A stretch of 64,000 nt of DNA from Rutpela maculata (lineage: Eukaryota > Arthropoda > Insecta > Coleoptera > Cerambycidae): assembly GCA_936432065.2 (NCBI GenBank), contig OW386291.2:20065821-20129820 (forward strand), written 5' to 3'. Shown piece by piece: positions 21,991-33,049 of this stretch. The notes beneath the pieces were generated by a model. That model was given only the letters and a program-made list of their open reading frames with translations, made no database searches and was not told where the DNA came from. Made by a program: the position numbers and the translations under genes. How positions within the stretch are numbered: position 1 is the first letter of the stretch; each line of letters starts with the position of its first letter.

Positions 21991-24188
21991 GGGCAGAGGC
22001 ACCACTTATGGCCACTTTAAGAACATTTTAACTGTTTTCTTGTTGGAAAAAATGAAAGAGTTAATAAAAATTATTGTAAAAATTGATATATACACTTTTA
22101 TGACTTCTCTTTCAGAAAACAAATGTTGGTAAAAATAAAATGCGTATTAAAGAAGTTACAATTTTTTGTTTATTAAATGACGAAATTCTCTACTTTTAGC
22201 CACCTGTTGCTACTTTTGGCCACGCATTTTTTCCACTTTTAGCCATTCATAAAAAAATTATTTAAAAAAACAGGTAGCTTATATAGGAACATATTTTATT
22301 AAATGTTACAAATGTAACATTGTTAAATAACAAGTTCCACATTTGTTGGATGAGAGGTATTTACACTGTTGTCATAAGTAAATGAACTTGTCGCAACTGG
22401 TTCCAGGGGAAAACTTGAAATGTAGCCGTGAGAAATATCAGGTAACACATCATTCAGATTCTCGTCTGGAGTAGCTAACAATGGCAGTATTGAATCTTGT
22501 AAGCGTTCCTCGCAATTTTCAAAGTGCGTGGGAGTACATAACCTTGGCGACACATCCCTGATGTCATTAGTTTCAGGTTTTTCTTTCCTGTCGTCGTGTG
22601 ACTTTAACTGTGGTAAAGTTTCCGCATCTTTTGACATTTCTAGCCAAACATTGTACAAATAGGTAGCTTCTGTTTTACCTTCCCATTCATGGTTTCTTCT
22701 TTTGGTTTGTTTAAATTCATCTAGCGTAATCAGGTCAATTTTTCCTTCCAGATATTTTAAGTGATCAGCAACTGCACGATCGACTTCTCGAGTTTGATAT
22801 TCGTTGCTTTTTCTTAAAATAACTTTGGTATAATCAACATTATTAGCATATCGCTTTTACCGAGACCCCAACCTTCAGGTGCTGATTTAGCCACAGCAGA
22901 TGGGATTCTATCATATTTGAAAATTGTTAATGGTGGAGCGAATTTCCCCGTCGCATTTACTGTAAACAGTGTTGTGACATTTTCTTTGTCTGATGAATTT
23001 CGTTCATCGTAGATGTGTTTTCCTCTGGGACCAATTACAAAACCACTTTTCGGAGCCAAACAGAAACAAGTTTCGTCCATATTGAAAATCCTTGTAGGAT
23101 CTTCTAATACACTGGTTGCGTTACTTTCTTTTAAAATCTCATGAATTTCGTCAAACCATTTACGGATTTTGTCTTCAGTTACTGCTCCTCTACCACCATG
23201 AATGTATTCGGCTTTCTTTTGCGAAAGTTCCTTATGGCGATTTAAGAAGCTATAGTACCATTGTTTTCCGGGACGGTCATTGATAAAAGGAGTTTTAATA
23301 TTTGCCTCCCGTACAAGTTTCTGTACTGAAGACAAGAGTCCATCTTTATCTATTGGAAATCCCATCTTTGCACAGGTCAATATCCAGTCAACTAACAACT
23401 GTTCAGTCTTCTTTCCCAAATATGAGTCAAATCCGCAATGTCTGGATTCCCTTGAGGATTTTCCGGATATTTTATTACGCAAAGTCGTTCTCGGTACACC
23501 AAACGTACGGCTTGCCGTAGCAACAACAATTCCTTCAGCTACGGCATTTAAGGCTAAATTAACTTTAGCGGGTGAGTACTGGAATTTTGCTTTACTGATT
23601 TTTACTATTTTCCCTTTATAGCCTTTTTTCACTTCATTTGACATTTTAACTAAAATAAAAAAATATATATAGGAACACTGGTATTTAAGTGAATATTCTT
23701 TAAAGAAAATAGTCTGGCCAATAGTGGTTTTTACTTATCCACTTATGGTCACCTAAGGTGGCCACAAGTGGGTAAATCATAATTTATCGTATCCACTAAG
23801 GGCCACCCTTATTAACACGATGGCTACCTTGTATTTTAATGTCCTCGATGAAAAATATAACTAACAAATCATCTACTTACCTAAGTTATCAACTATAATG
23901 CAGAATAAGAAACAATTTTTATTAATTTCAACGAGATGATTTAGGATTACTTTCTTAAACGAATACCTAAGATTCTTGGCATGTGAAACACACCAACACT
24001 CTAACTGTCACTATGAAACTAAAAGATTGGTTAGATTTAATTTGTGATGCTAGCCCTTCTTCCCTTTACATAGTATGACATTTTTCCCACACTAATTTCA
24101 TTGGCTGACACATATCATGCTTATTATTTAACCTATCAGAGCAAAGTGGCCATTAGTGGGGTAATGGCCGTAAGTGGTGCCTCTGCCC
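21991..24188 (-). mobile_element. pogo-type transposon, internally deleted (2,198 bp)
   Basis: Ends GGGCAGAGGCACCACTTATG and, inverted, GGGCAGAGGCACCACTTACG are flanked by TA on both sides (21989-21990, 24189-24190). Subterminal repeats of GGCCACTTWTGG-like sequence (about 22015, 22200, 22240 and 23713-23810) may be transposase-binding sites. It encodes a pogo transposase relic on minus. The TA duplication and gene content fit pogo/Tigger within Tc1-mariner. Confidence 0.9.
22323..23644 (-). pseudogene. pogo/Tigger-like transposase with DDE-core deletion
   Basis: It starts at an ATG (23644) with a basic N-terminus, then a psq-type HTH around residues 28-62 (ASRTFGVPRTTLRNKISGK). A CENP-B-type HTH follows (about 75-150; LGKKTEQLLVDWIL, GKQWYYSFLNRH). 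The DDE domain begins with IFNMDETCF (D190). After GWGLGKSDM the frame breaks, and in another frame NVDYTKVILRKSN resumes, a motif normally found after the third aspartate. The middle of the DDE core (roughly 130 residues) is therefore deleted. The remaining C-terminal tail runs to TAA at 22323. The product would cut and paste at TA; this copy cannot, though its DNA-binding part is intact over 270 codons. Confidence 0.9.
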
Positions 24189-24297
24189 TATTACAGATAT
24201 AGCTCAATTTCAATAGGGATGATTGTAATATGCTGTTTTACATATGCTCCAAATTGTAATTAAATATTTTAAGTTTAACAGAAATTATCGTATTTAC

Positions 24298-24362
24298 AAG
24301 AAACGGTATACACGCACACATACATATACACGCACACACACACTTACAGACGCAAAGACATT
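24298..24362. repeat. CA-rich microsatellite
   Basis: Degenerate (CA)n in the right arm of FB1, the inverse of the GT run at 19344-19364 in the left arm. Confidence 0.85.
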
Positions 24363-24750
24363 TTTTATTCGATATTTGAGTTCAGTCTGCTGTGAATTTT
24401 TTTCTACGATGATTATTAAAATTTATATTCAATTTATAATAAATTTATAATAAAGTTAGAATACAGTCAAAAGATTTACAATTCATTACTGAACCATAAC
24501 AGATACGAAAAAAATTAATAGAAACATTATTATAGAAAATTTAGTCACCCTAATTTTGCATATAGCCACTTTTTGATTAGGGCCAACCGTTTTCGAGATA
24601 TGAGCGAAAAACCGAAAACCGGGACCTTCTTCGTGCCCCCCTGCATCCCCACCCACCTCCTACGTTCGGGGACTTTTGGTATGTTTACCTCCTAAATAGT
24701 TCAAACACAGCCTCAAGTCAAAAATTGTGATCTCAGCATTTACCTCTAGA

Positions 24751-25095
24751 GCCCCTTATTGAACGTCCATTGACAGAGCTAAAAATAATTAATTGTTTAC
24801 AGATCTTCTATGATGTCCAGAATAACATTTTTTTTAATTACCGTTCCAAGAAATTTCCTTCAAAAATATTTACCCTCCTTTGTCTCCACTATTAATTATG
24901 CAGTTTTATTTTAATTTAAATAGACTGAATTTAAAAAAAATGTGTTCGCATTACAAATAACCTTCCACAACACATATCAAACAAATAAACAAACATGGCG
25001 ATTAACCAAAATGCATTAAAGAGTTGTGGGATTATTATTACATGTGACAATTAATTATCTCTAGGAACTAAGTGAATTATTGAATTAACACTCAC
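24751..25095. other. Intron sequence flanking the Liprin-alpha exon, 3' side
   Basis: No mobile element or repeat is recognised in the ~340 bp immediately downstream (gene sense) of the exon. The donor GTGAGTG abuts the exon. Confidence 0.6.
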
Positions 25096-25197
25096 CCTAG
25101 TATTATTCCGTTCCGCTTTCAGTTCCGATATTTCCTCTTCCCTTTCCAGGAGATGTTCTCTGGCAGCATTGAGTTCCTTCGTGAGCGTGGCGAATTC
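25096..25197 (-). CDS. Liprin-α: Liprin-alpha internal exon (coiled-coil region)
   Basis: On the minus strand TTGTTTCAG (acceptor, 25198-25206) precedes, and GTGAGTG (donor) follows, a 102-bp stretch, exactly 34 codons and phase 0 at both ends. It reads EFATLTKELNAAREHLLE, then REEEISELKAERNNTR. This matches the N-terminal coiled-coil segment of Liprin-alpha (EFA.LTKELN..RE.LLE.EEEISELKAERNNTR), which in the full protein precedes the LLLEHLECLVSRHERS region. Liprin-alpha is a presynaptic active-zone scaffold that binds LAR phosphatases, RIM/ELKS partners and kinesin cargoes. The exon is more GC-rich than its surroundings and has no lesions. It is a single piece of a large host gene. Confidence 0.9.
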
Positions 25198-25206
25198 CTG
25201 AAACAA

Positions 25207-26277
25207 GATGTGATCATTATATTAAGTCGTCCTTAACACACACGCACACACAGTGTGCCATTTCCAACTCCACGGAAATTGAAATCGGAAAAGGCATTAT
25301 TTTCTTCACTTTAAAAAAACAATATATATAGAGAGGTGGAGAGAGAATCGGGATATGCCGTGCCAGAAACGATTACGGTTTCATTTAATAAATATCGATA
25401 AATTGAATAATGGGGGTAAAAATACACACGGATTTTATAAAAAGGAAAGATTTATAACCTAATTTATTTGAAGGTATCGAAAAAGTAACTGAAGAGGAGG
25501 CAGAAAATCAGATTATGGTGCCATGATTCAGAAATAAAAAGGAAAGAGATCCAAGTGCCTATCTATATACATTATACATTTTACAATGTTGACTAATCGT
25601 GTTTAAGAAGATGATACTATTTGTAATGACAAGAATAAGGAAGTGCATCAATCTTAAATCATCTATAACTTGCATTATACTGAGAAATAATACTATTCTT
25701 AGAGACTATGGACAGGTTGAAATGTGTCACACAATGCAATCTTTTGAAATACCAACAGCAAACGAATTATTATAGGTCAAGATGAGAAAATTATGGTGAA
25801 AATTTCACACCACATTTTTTAACCAATCAGAGGCTTGTTTTTTGTTAAGTTACCCTGGCAACCCAAAAAATTTCCGGAAATTTTTTACATTCTGTCAAAT
25901 TAATAAGTGGAAATTTTTCTGTCATTTAAAATGTCAAAGTAAAGACGCGGGAGTTGAAGTGTTTTTAGAATTAAATTTGTTTGGCGACGCAAAGGAGGAT
26001 ATTCACGAGGATATTATACGTACACAAATTAATATGTTAATGTTTTAGAACCTGGAGCCATTTTGGTGCTATGTGCCCATGCACTTTATTCTTTTGGCTG
26101 ATAATCAAATTTTGTTATGATTAGAATGTAAAAATTAATCTAATTGACGTCTGTAAGTGCGGCAGCCATTACTATCTCGTTACCTTTTATTATTCCATGG
26201 CCGCCTAGAAGTTGATAATTATTGTCTCGGCGACAAGAATGAATACATTTCCTGTGCTCGCATTTAGGTAATATCAG
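25207..26277. other. Unassigned intronic DNA
   Basis: A short CA tract (25240-25256) is present. The stretch 25790-25900 (TATTATAGGTCAAG, AATTTCCGGAAATTTTTTAC) shares words with the hairpin at 26740-26880 and may be an older, broken copy. No coding family. Confidence 0.45.
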
Positions 26278-26615
26278 AAATAAATGATGTTCCACCAATT
26301 TTAGTAGATCAAAGTTAATAAAAAACGGAAATATAATATGTTTTTAAGTTATTTATAAAAAGTTCATGTAACTAAACTTGGAGAATGGTACGTTATTTCA
26401 CTAAGAAATTTCATATTTTATTAAACATATAAATCTTGAAGTAGGTGGGTACATCAGAATAATTATCAAAAATAAATGATGTTCCACCAATTTTAGTAGA
26501 CGAAAGTTAATAAAAAATGGAAATATAATATGTTTTTAAGTTATTTATAAAAAGTTCATGTAACTAAACTTGGAGAATATGTTATTTCACTAAGAAATTT
26601 CGTATTTTATTAACC
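26278..26615. repeat. 192-bp direct duplication
   Basis: The unit AAATAAATGATGTTCCACC... at 26278-26469 repeats from 26470 to about 26612 with few differences; the second copy is shorter. The close identity means a recent tandem duplication. Confidence 0.9.
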
Positions 26616-26739
26616 ACCAGTTATTATTCCATGGCTCACTATAATGAATGAACTTTTGTCATTCGTAATGAAAATGTTCAATTTTGGCATAATATTTATA
26701 AAATAATGGTGTGAAATTTTCTTACCGAATATCCCACGA

Positions 26740-26880
26740 GCTTAAATTAATATCCGGAAATTTTTCCTCGTTCATGAATATTTTAAGAAAATTATCCCTC
26801 GCCTGCGGCTCGGGATAATTTTCAAAATATTCATGACCTCGAAAAAATTTCCGGAAATAATTTAAGCTCTAGGGATATTA
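26740..26880. repeat. Hairpin MITE with GC-rich apex
   Basis: The arms contain AATTTCCGG/CCGGAAATT and CATGAATATTTT and their inverses; the apex is CCCTCGCCTGCGGCTCGGGA. It is the first of a run of similar hairpins extending to 28.8 kb. Confidence 0.8.
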
Positions 26881-26928
26881 TAGGTGAAAATTTTTAGCTC
26901 AAGTAGCAATCCTATTAAATCCGTCCAT

Positions 26929-28480
26929 TTCTAATCACGTGTGCTGAAATGCTGAAACAACCAATCAGAACAGAATTACACTGAAAAGATCCCTGAGAGA
27001 TCTTTTCACTTATGTCATCCAGTTTGACAGTAATGACAGTTCAATAATTTAAAATTTATTTTTTAACAATATCGATTTGGAACTGCAAATAATGATTTAG
27101 TGAATATAATAATGGCGGAAAACATACCAAATAATACATAATACATATTCTACATTTAATTTTACAAATTGCTCTTTTAATAATTATGTTTTTAATAAAT
27201 AATTTTAAACAAATAAATAAAATAGATTGCAAAAAATTTTCTATGCGAATACCCCTCGAACGTTGATAAATAGCTCATAATTTGATCACAACTTCCTCAA
27301 GCACGTTGCTTTTAGGTAATATCCCTCCGCCTCCGGCGTCGGGATATTACCAAGCAAGTGCTTTCGGAAACTATGATAAAATTATTTCGTATTATCAACG
27401 TCCTTGGGATATTATAGCTGAAAATTTTTAGCTCAAATAGCAACCCTATTAAATTCGCACATTTCTAATCACGTGTGCTGAAACAACCAATCATAACAAA
27501 ATTACACTGAAAAGATCCCTTAGGGATCTTTTCACTTATGTCATCCAGTTTGACAGTTCAATAATTTAAAATATATTTTTTGACAATGTCAATTTGGAAC
27601 TGCAAATAACGATTTAATGAATATAATAATAGAGGAAAAGACACCAAATAATACATAATACATAATCTACATTTAATTTTACAAATTGCTCTTTTAATAA
27701 TTGTATTTTTAATAAATAGTTGTGAAGAAATAAATAAAATAAATTGCAAAAAATTTTCTATGCGAATACCCCTGGAACGTTGATAAATAGCTCATAATTT
27801 TATCACAACTTCCTCAAGCACGTTGCTTTTAGGTAATATCCCTCCGCCTACGGCGTCGGGATATTACCAAGCAAGTGCTTTCGGAAACTGTGATAAAATT
27901 ATTTCGTATTATCAACGTCCTTGGGATATTATAGCTGGAAATTTTTTGCTCAAATAGAAGTCCTATTAAATTCGCCCATTTCTAATCACGTGTGCGGAAA
28001 GAACCAATCAGAACAACATTACACTGAAAATTTTTTGATAGTTCTAACAACCAATTAAGTTTCGTGATTTCTTGTCATGTGACACAAATCATCCAATCAT
28101 TTTAACATTACACTGATAACACCATCCAAGGAAATTTTCAACCACTATGACAATAAAATTATTTAACTTTGACAACTTCATAATAACTGCCAAATAAACT
28201 TCAAAATGTCACGTTTTGGCAATGCCAATTCTCAATCTATAAACTCGCTAATCAAAGGAAAATGTTTTGTTGTGTTGCGATTTTTTTATTTTATTTTTTC
28301 AAAAAATTTTCTGACCGAATATCCCTCTGACATTGACAAATGCCTCGTAATTTTATGACAACCTCAAGCACATTGCTTGGTCATATTACCAAGCAACGTG
28401 CTTTCGATTGTCATAAAATTATCTCGTACATTATCAATGTCCTAGGGATATTATAGCTGTAAACTCTAAAAGGAAACATC
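26929..28480. repeat. Three-unit array, period about 530 bp, each unit ending in a hairpin
   Basis: Units begin TTTCTAATCACGTGTG at about 26929, 27465 and 27990. Each ends in a hairpin with arms containing GTTGATAA and TGGTAATATCCC-type sequence (27262-27415, 27765-27935, 28310-28460). Apices of the first two are CCTCCGCCTCCGGCGTCGG and CCTCCGCCTACGGCGTCGG. Units 1 and 2 are highly similar; unit 3 is more diverged and has lost the GC apex. Sequence between hairpins is also repeated, so this is a tandem array and not independent insertions. Confidence 0.85.
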
Positions 28481-28559
28481 TGAAAGCAATTAATTACAAA
28501 ACATAATATTGAAGATATACTTAATGAATTATTTATTCGTGACATATTCTCCCCAAATA

Positions 28560-28790
28560 CCACTCGTGCTGTTAAATTTTATCTAAAAATTTTTGCTCAA
28601 GCTAAGTTGCCAAAAAGGTAATATAACTCGTGCAAATTGGCAGTTTATTATCAAAGATTAAATCTCTCCCGCTAAAGCGGTCGGGATTTAATCAGATAAT
28701 AAACTGTCAATTTGCACTCTTTATATTACCAGGCAACAACGCTTTCGAGAAAATTTTCGATAAAATTTTAAGCACTAGTGATATTACATA
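28560..28790. repeat. Hairpin MITE, related to the array
   Basis: The arms contain GTAATATAACTCGTGCAAATT and its inverse; TTATTATC..GATTAAATC also pairs. The apex is CTCCCGCTAAAGCGGTCGGGA. The outer words (AAGCACTAGTGATATTA, CTAAAAATTTTTGCTCAA) match the flanks of the neighbouring array hairpins. Confidence 0.8.
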
Positions 28791-28944
28791 CGATAATACC
28801 ATTGGGGCTGTTTTCTTTCTTGGTGATAGAAAAATAAAGTTTGGTGCTTTTACAGTTGTACTGTAACAGATACAATATAGTACTTTTCAAACCTTATTTT
28901 TGTTTAGTTTATCGGGTTCAGGAACGGCGCCACCGAAAGGGGGT

Positions 28945-29855
28945 GACAGTTACTTTAAACGAGTAGTAGATTTTTTTATCTTATATGTATTGTAGAGAGT
29001 AAGTCGAATCCAAGTTTTAGACCTCCAAACCCTTGGAAAATTTTTGTGTGGACGAAAAAACCATGAATTTTTGTCACTTTTTTCAGTTTGTGGCCTATAA
29101 TTTAAAAACAATGTATCCAATCGAAAAGTCATCTATTATCAAAATTAAAGAGCATTAAATTTCGCTTCGAATAAGTCAAAATTTCATCAAGAGGTATGGG
29201 CGTAATTGACAGTCGAATAACAACAATTTTTACAAACTTGTAAAAAATTCACACTAGGTAACTTCTTAAACGTCTTCAGCTCTGAAAAGGCTAATCTAAA
29301 TGAAAAAATCCATACAATGAAAGTTGAAGAGCATGTAATTTCAAGTTCATATATTACCTGGTTTTCCAATTTCGATCAATATTAAGCAAAATACACTCAA
29401 AATCCAAAATGTCCTACATATAAATATATTTATTATTTTCTTTTATTCCTTTTTATCCCCATTAATTTGAGAAAATGAGTTGTCGAAATAAAAGCATAAT
29501 GTAAAGAAAGGCCCAAAGTTTATTAACCAAAAATAAAAATTTGAGAAGGGACGCGCATGACCGGCAGAGTCGGATCGAAGGGGGACATACCTCAACTTTG
29601 AGGTAGGTACTCATTCGAAGCGAAATTTAATGCTCTTTAATTTTGATAATAGATGACTTGTCGATTGGATGCATTGTTTTTAAGTTATAGGCCACAAACT
29701 GAAAAAAGTGCCAGAACTTCATGGTTTTTTCGTCCACACAAAAATTTGCCAAGGGTTTGGAGGTCTAAAACTTGGATTCTACATACTCTCTACAACATAC
29801 ACAAGATAGAAAAAAAAATTACTACCTCGTTTAAAGTAACTATAAAGTACCGTTA
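28945..29855. mobile_element. Fold-back element (about 0.9 kb)
   Basis: Left arm 28945-29180 and right arm about 29610-29855 are reverse complements, with ends GTTACTTTAAACGAG and a shared TTTTTTCGTCCACACAAAAA. The ~430-bp centre has no coding relic. Short ORFs appear symmetrically in both arms as artefacts of the inverted repeat. Class not determined. Confidence 0.85.
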
Positions 29856-30185
29856 TTGAACTAAAAAATGACGAGTCTTAATTAGTGAAAAAACACTGCA
29901 ATACGTCACTAATAGTAACTTAAGAACTGCCTGACGCATTTTACTCAGAAATACAATTACGAACAAGATTATATCTGGGGGAAATTCTGACACATCATTA
30001 TACTCGTATCACGAGGCAAGCACAGTAATCGCTTAGTTAAGCCGCCAATTAGCTATAAGATCTAGGGCTACGTATTATTGGCTGCTACTAGTAATTAATT
30101 TAAGCCCGAGTCTAAGCCTATCGAATGACAGAATAGAGACGGGCTTGTTGCTTGTCTCGAATCAAAGATTAGTAAGTAACGTATA

Positions 30186-30480
30186 CAGAGTGATTCGCGA
30201 GAAATGTGCCGTAGCCTAATGTCAGATAAAGCATTTCAAGTCGAGTCTAGATCACCAACAAAAAAAATGTTTTGACCACTGGTTAAGAAGATACAGGGGG
30301 TTTTATGCATTTGGTCTGAAAATTCAAAGAGCTAGATCTCTACAACGGTTAGATGTAATTTAATGAAATTTACCCGTAACATTCCTCAGCTGGAACTTAT
30401 CAGAATGGCCTACTTGGTTTTAAAAAATCCAAAGCCGAACTCAGCCCACCTCGTATTTGACAATTTTTGACAATTATTAT
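30186..30480. mobile_element. Solitary mariner-like terminus
   Basis: TA followed by CAGAGTGATTCGCGAGAAATG resembles the start of mariner-type elements in this window, and the following ~290 bp contain typical long-TIR words (CTAGATCTCTACAACGGTTAG). No matching inverted end was found nearby, so this is a truncated copy. Confidence 0.4.
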
Positions 30481-30644
30481 AATTAGATAATGCAATGGTA
30501 AGTATAATACATAATAAAATATTTTGAATATAACTACAATAAATAAGATCAATTAAAATATATAATTAATCAGCATGTAAACAAACATGAAAAACCCACA
30601 AAAGAAACCTTGTGTGGGCGTACATTATTTAAATCACATGTTGA

Positions 30645-31735
30645 CAATTTATTTATTATTTATTTTATATTTATTTTAGTAACTGTTTTTTATGCTTAAC
30701 TTAACTTTTGTCTAACTTTAACTAACTAACTAACTTTATGTCTAACTTTACTTAATGCTTAATTGTTTTTTATGTCGACTCTTTTATGTATTTCAGTACG
30801 ATCCGTGGCCTGAATAAAAATTTTTGACTCTCTTTTGAATTTGTTTAGAGATGATATGCTTTTTATATTCATAGGGAGGCTGTTATATCATCTCGGCGCT
30901 AGGTAAGTATAGCACCTTTGCCCAATTGTTTTTTGTGAAGTTTGTGTCCTAGAAAGTTTCATTAGTTCTACTCCGAGTATTGTAGGAGTGTTCTGGGTAT
31001 AACAGGTTATATTTGTTCTCAAATTGATAAATAATAACTTTTTGAAAGAAGAGTTGCCGAGCGTCAAAAATTCTTGTTTCAGAAAACAGTGCATTAGTAG
31101 AGTAAGTGCGTTCTTTGTTAAATATTATTTTTAAAAAGTATTTTTGCACTATATCTAATCTAATTTTCTTAAATGGCTATACATTACTCCTCCCCAGCTC
31201 AATATTCCGTATGTTATTCGTGATTCTACTAGGGCAAAATAGAGCATTTTTAAGTGAGGTAAGTCTAATATAAGTCTGAAATATTTAAATTTATGTAAAA
31301 GTGTTCTTAGAGTATTTACAACGCTGTTAATATGGCGGTCCCATCGTAGATGCCTATCTATATTAACCCCTAGATATTTCATACATTCGGTGTCTTTAAT
31401 TTCTATTGTGTTACCGTTAAAATTAACATTTAGTCTATTAAAGTTTGGTAATGTACGTTGAGTGCAAGAAAGGGGAAGGTACATGGTTTTTTTGAAGTTT
31501 ATGATTAAGAGTCTATGAAAAAACCAATCTATTATTTTGATGAGATCAAGCTCTACTTTATATTTCAAGTCCTCCCAGGACTCTGCTTGATAAAATATCG
31601 CAGTGTCGTCAGCAAAACTTATAATTGATCCAGAATTATTCAAGGTAAGCAGGTTGTTAATATAAATTATGAATAAGATCGGTCCCAAGACTGTGCCTTG
31701 TGGGACTCCGCACTGTACTATCCTTTCCTTGCTAT
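30645..31735 (-). mobile_element. 5'-truncated non-LTR retrotransposon (LINE)
   Basis: On minus the copy opens inside the reverse transcriptase and runs to an A/T-rich simple tail (AAATAAATAATAAATAAAT, about 30680-30648). A TAACT-rich tandem stretch (30700-30755) lies in its 3' UTR. The 5' end coincides with the left arm of the fold-back starting near 31738, so that insertion or a 5' truncation defines the border. The coding style is that of the CR1/jockey group. Confidence 0.75.
30790..31735 (-). pseudogene. LINE reverse transcriptase, C-terminal part, frameshifted
   Basis: The frame starts with CGVPQGTVLGPILFIIYINN (RT block 4). It continues to SFADDTAIFY, the catalytic FADD box, and KYLGVNIDRHLRWDRHI. 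An open frame runs to a stop at 31155; then coding continues in a second frame (QKYFLKIIFNKERTYSTNAL, then PEHSYNTRSR). The early RT blocks and the endonuclease domain are absent. At least two frame changes make it inactive. Confidence 0.85.
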
Positions 31736-31911
31736 CTTATCTATGGAATGGTTTCATAAAGTCTATTCAAATGTTTCTGATCCATATTCCTTCTAAGACT
31801 TCACATAATACATAGCAAAAAACCTTCCTACCTAGTCGGTAAGAAGAAGAAAAAACAACAATAAATTATAAGCTAAATGATGGTTTTGATTATTACTCCA
31901 GTCATTTTAGA

Positions 31912-33045
31912 CAAAAATATGGCTTCTGATCTAACAAAATATATCCTTCATTTTTTAAATCGATTTATTTTGGTGTTTTGAAGAAAATATTAAAAATCGA
32001 CAACGAGATCACTATGGTATAAAAAATTATTCAAGGTCAAAGTTCACAAAAAACGGTTTTTTGCTAATATCGCGCTTTCTATGGCTCGGAGGCCAATTGA
32101 GGTTATTATGAAAATGAAAGATAATGAAATTCCGCACAAAAATTATCTCTTCCAATTTTTATGTACAGCGAACGGTTTAGGCAAAAATGTGCTTCAAAGT
32201 TTCCGCGCAAGGCATAATATGCTCCATTTCATAACTATTTTTAAAAAAACTGTAAATTGCTTGACAACTACCTGGCAGATTGGGTTTAACTTCAAACAAA
32301 ATTGTGCAGTTTTCCAAACAAAAAACACCATGGACATTATTTTAATCAAAATTTCAATATTTTTTTATTTTGATCAAATTTTGGACAATTCTGAGCAAGT
32401 TTTATTAACAAAATTTTCCGATAAAAAAATGCCTAATATGATTTTTTGATTTTCTCCGCATATTTTGCTACAGCAGGTGGCTTTGCATTTGTAGGAGGTG
32501 ATTGTTTTTCTGGTCGTAAGTAGGTCCTAATTTGTTCTATACTTAAGTAAAATTTGATTCAAATCGGAAGAAAAATAAAAAAGTTATTGGGGTGTTACCA
32601 TTTCAAGTGAAACACACTGTATATATTTATTTATTTTATTTTATATATCGATCAGCTAATAAATACATAAATACTATACATAGAATAAGCACTTATTCTA
32701 TGAATGGACTATATAAATTGGAGCATATTATGCCTTGCGCGGAAATTTCGAAGGACATTTTTGCCTAAACCGTTCGTTGTATATAAAAAATCGAAGAGAT
32801 CATTTTTGTGCGGAATTTCATTATCTTTCATTTTCATAATAACCTCAATTGACCTCCGCGTCATAGAAAGCGCGATATTCGCAAAAAACCCTTTTTTGTG
32901 AACTTTGACCTTGAATAATTTTTTATGCCATAGTGATCTCGTTGTCGATTTTTAATATTTTCTTTAAAACACCAAAATAAATCGATTTAAAAAAAAATGA
33001 AGAATATATTTTGTCTAATTTCACTGGATTATAAGAAAGATATCT
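31912..33045. mobile_element. Inner fold-back with a mariner MITE half in its centre
   Basis: Arms 31912-32235 and about 32700-33045 are reverse complements (AAAAATCGACAACGAGATCAC; GCGCAAGGCATAATATGCTC). The centre contains the right half of the 519-bp MITE seen complete at 50831-51349, ending CACACTG before TA at 32620. The 122-codon open frame at 32081-32449 is formed by arm sequence and is not a gene. Confidence 0.8.
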
Positions 33046-33049
33046 ACAC

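Larger units (their letters stand above)
18919..24750. mobile_element. Outer fold-back element (FB1) hosting nested insertions
   Basis: The left arm is 18919-19366 plus 21594-21731; the right arm is 24189-24750. Joined over the insertions, arms of about 580 bp are clear reverse complements, sharing for example GAGATCACAATTTTTGACTT, CATATCTCGAAAACGGTTAG and CAGCAGACTGAACTCAAAT. The outer end may extend to 18897 (TAGTCCAGCCAATGAATG), matching FB2 at 50345. The un-inserted centre would read CTGTAATATTACAG, a perfect palindrome. It is a non-coding fold-back. Confidence 0.85.
1..25095 (-). other. Inferred intron of Liprin-alpha, downstream of the exon in gene sense
   Basis: The exon at 25096-25197 is followed on the minus strand by GTGAGTG and no further Liprin-alpha coding sequence (the next expected block is the conserved LLLEHLECL region) can be read down to base 1. 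The stretch is filled with mobile elements listed separately. It is an intron by inference only: it assumes the gene is intact and continues left of the window. Confidence 0.6.

Noticed and set aside
32081..32449. 122-codon plus-strand frame as a gene
   Set aside because: It lies across the arm of a fold-back and is mirrored by the other arm; composition and repeats explain it.
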